NCBI GenBank assembly: GCA_021107835.1
Contig: JAIOSD010000004.1
Span: 1 to 22,745 of the forward strand
DNA length: 22,745 bases
Direction: 5' to 3'
DNA from: an archaeon
GTDB taxonomy: Archaea; Nanobdellota; Nanobdellia; SCGC-AAA011-G17; PNOQ01
How positions within the stretch are numbered: position 1 is the first letter of the stretch; each line of letters starts with the position of its first letter. The notes under the pieces are model-generated. The model did not search any database, was not told the origin of the DNA, and saw nothing but the letters and a program-made list of their open reading frames with translations. The translations under genes and the position numbers were made by a program. This document shows positions 21,306 to 22,745 of the stretch, piece after piece.

Positions 21306-21362
21306 ATGAAAAAAGAAGAACCAAAAGCTTCTCCAGGAAAACCATCTATCTTATTTGAGTAA
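21306..21362 (+). pseudogene. Detached second copy of the leuS C-terminus (or 18-residue mini-ORF)
   Basis: An ATG followed by 17 codons and TAA encodes MKKEEPKASPGKPSILFE. LeuRS ends with the same residues except one Asp where this has Glu. Over 21309-21364 there are four differences from copy A. Three are silent third-position changes (CCT/CCA, ATT/ATC, GAA/GAG) and one is the conservative Asp/Glu change. It lies 12 nt after the glycoside hydrolase stop and overlaps the 3' end of the convergent nadM-pncC gene by 12 nt. Most likely a stranded leuS end left by an insertion; translation as a peptide is possible but unproven. Confidence 0.85.
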
Positions 21363-22331
21363 AAGATCTTCTTTTATAACCTCATAAAGTAGATCCAAAG
21401 CCTTCTTAGTAGCAGAGTTTATGATTTTATTTCTATCCTTTAAAGAAATTTTTAGTTTTTTTGAAGTTAATACATTTTTTGGATTCACAACTGATAAAAA
21501 TATTTTCCCCTGTTTTTTGTCAGAAGGATCTGCATGACCAGTTATCCCAATGGAATAATCGGACTTAGATAATTTTTTTATTTTAACTGCCATCAAATCT
21601 GTGGTTTCTTTACTTATGGTTCCATATCTATTAATAATCTTTTTTGAAACTTTTAGATTTTTAATTTTGGAATCTTTACTATATGAGACGACACCTAATC
21701 GGAAAAATTTTGATGCTCCAGGATAACTAATTAAAGCTCTACTTATTGCTCCGCCTGTACAACTTTCTGCTACAGAGATAGATAAATTATTCGTACTTAA
21801 TAAATAATGAACTTTTTTTCCAGAATCATTTATTTCATTTAATCTTTCAAATGCATAAATTCTTCTTAAATACTTGTGTACCGCTTTTGGTAACCCCTTT
21901 CGACTTTTTAGTCCCAACCATTTTTTTCTTATATCTCTTGCTTTTATTCCCCCAAATCTTCCATCTTTTTCTTTAAATTTATGAATCTCTATATTATCTT
22001 TTTTGAACAATCGTTCTACCCAAGAATTTCCAGTAAAAAGAACATTAAATTCACCAATAATCTTTTCTATATTTTTTATCCACCTTTTATCGTCACTTGT
22101 ATCGGGAATTTTATATATTTTATAATTTTTTATATTTTTCTCTTTGAGAGCAAAATTTATCATATTTTCTCTTTCTTCTTCAGAAAAGGGATTCTGTTTT
22201 TCATATGATTTTTCAGAGGATCCAATACCAATTTTTATAAAAAATTTCTTTTTATGATATTTCTCTATTATATGGAGATGTCCCAAATGGAATGGTTGGA
22301 ATCTCCCTATTATCAAAACACTCTTTTTCAT
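21351..22331 (-). CDS. Fused NMN adenylyltransferase (NadM) and NMN amidohydrolase (PncC/CinA-C)
   Basis: This 326-residue two-domain enzyme belongs to NAD salvage. The N-terminal domain (about 1-165) is an archaeal NadM-type nucleotidyltransferase: GRFQPFHLGH (9-18) for ATP binding, NPFSEEERENMI (47-58) and the C-terminal basic motif ending ARDIRKKWL (131-139). It joins ATP and NMN (or NaMN) to give NAD (or NaAD). The C-terminal domain (about 170-320) is CinA-C/PncC: AESCTGGAISRAL (188-200) with the catalytic Ser190, SYSKDSK (216-222) with Tyr217, and GITGHADPSDKKQG (262-275), where the family usually has TG-x-AGP. PncC hydrolyses NMN to NaMN. It overlaps the upstream gene by four bases (ATGA), so it is translationally coupled. 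Domain calls are good; activity of each is inferred. Confidence 0.88.
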   Translation of the reverse strand: MKKSVLIIGRFQPFHLGHLHIIEKYHKKKFFIKIGIGSSEKSYEKQNPFSEEERENMINFALKEKNIKNYKIYKIPDTSDDKRWIKNIEKIIGEFNVLFTGNSWVERLFKKDNIEIHKFKEKDGRFGGIKARDIRKKWLGLKSRKGLPKAVHKYLRRIYAFERLNEINDSGKKVHYLLSTNNLSISVAESCTGGAISRALISYPGASKFFRLGVVSYSKDSKIKNLKVSKKIINRYGTISKETTDLMAVKIKKLSKSDYSIGITGHADPSDKKQGKIFLSVVNPKNVLTSKKLKISLKDRNKIINSATKKALDLLYEVIKEDLLLK

Positions 22332-22745
22332 TTTTGTAACCTTTCGTAAAACTTTCTTGCAGTTCTAAAATGTTTTAATCCATATTTTTTAGCTAATATT
22401 CTTGCCTCTTTTCTATATCCAAATAAAGCAACAGGCTTAATTTTTACTGGTTTATTAAAAATAATTTCATTATATTCAACCAATCTATATTTTTGATTAG
22501 TAAGTCTTTTATGACCATTACTAATCCTAAACTTATTTACCCCTTCCCATACTTTTTTTGGAGAATCAAACTTCTTTATCATTTTATCAAAGTCTTTGAA
22601 TATAAACTTCTCAAAACCTTTTATGAGATTGTGATTGTAATAAAGGTGAAGATTTTCCTTTATTCTATAATAATGAACTACAATCTTCTTTGCATCACTT
22701 AATAAAACCAAATCGAAGGGCAAACAATGATTTGGCTTAGTTTTT
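22328..22745 (-). CDS. Unrecognised protein, 5' partial at the right window edge
   Basis: The frame is open from the window edge to the stop at 22328-22330, at least 138 codons. A TTG at 22723 could start a shorter 131-residue version, but the frame continues upstream as KTKPNHC with no stop, so the true start is probably outside. The protein is basic and mostly helical, with LVLLSDAKKIVVHYY near the visible start and VALFGYRKEARILAKKYGLKHFRTARKFYERLQK in the tail (short motifs: YRKEARILAKKYG). It contains no metal or nucleotide motif I recognise. Its last four bases overlap the start of nadM-pncC, so it is in the same operon and may act in nucleotide or NAD metabolism by association only. 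Confidence 0.6.
   Translation of the reverse strand, partial: KTKPNHCLPFDLVLLSDAKKIVVHYYRIKENLHLYYNHNLIKGFEKFIFKDFDKMIKKFDSPKKVWEGVNKFRISNGHKRLTNQKYRLVEYNEIIFNKPVKIKPVALFGYRKEARILAKKYGLKHFRTARKFYERLQK

Noticed and set aside
1..22745. CRISPR array
   Set aside because: No series of short identical repeats with regular unique spacers; the only close repeats are coding repeats at 4064-4711 and the leuS tail.

Overview
This is an AT-rich archaeal window. The evidence is archaeal TATA-type boxes (T/A-rich, about 25 nt before starts and often leaderless), a tRNA intron in a perfect bulge-helix-bulge, tRNAs without encoded CCA, an archaeal NadM-type NMN adenylyltransferase, and COG1361-like surface proteins beside MacB-type ABC transporters. 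The Cys-rich, MopE-like and DNRLRE-like surface modules and the small lipoproteins suggest a DPANN lineage of the Woesearchaeota/Pacearchaeota kind. That placement is inference.

Layout. 1-203: 3' end of an open frame resembling a peptidase-inhibitor I9 propeptide. 274-2660 (minus strand): a lipoprotein metalloprotease of the HExxH...E type, two small multi-pass membrane proteins and an HxlR-type regulator. The regulator is divergent from a 1890-residue surface protein (2732-8404), and the shared promoter region carries an inverted repeat that could be its operator. 8512-14346: a surface protein, a MacB-type ATPase, two FtsX/MacB permeases and a second surface protein, apparently one export or envelope module. 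14267-14504 (minus strand): tRNA-Cys(GCA), then tRNA-Arg(UCU) with a 42-nt intron inside the T-loop. 14588-17111: an ABC-2 ATPase and permease, the permease with a large coiled-coil extracytoplasmic domain. 17151-19745: leucyl-tRNA synthetase with a bacterial-type core and an archaeal-looking C-terminal tail. 19780-21294: a lipid-anchored clan GH-A glycoside hydrolase. 21306-21362: a second, diverged copy of the last 17 codons of leuS. 21351-22745 (minus strand): a fused NadM-PncC protein and, upstream and cut by the window edge, an unrecognised protein.

Most of the window concerns the cell surface: secreted or anchored proteins, two ABC systems that probably act on lipids, lipoproteins or envelope integrity, a surface protease and a surface glycosidase. 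Housekeeping genes (leuS, tRNAs, NAD metabolism) lie between them. The four observations most worth checking are the T-loop intron of tRNA-Arg, the leuS 3'-end duplication flanking the glycosidase gene, the NadM-PncC fusion, and the surface-protein gene that reads antisense through the whole tRNA-Cys gene after a slippery A-AAA-AAG site. There is no stretch over 300 bases without a gene, and I saw no CRISPR array, insertion sequence, integrase or rRNA.
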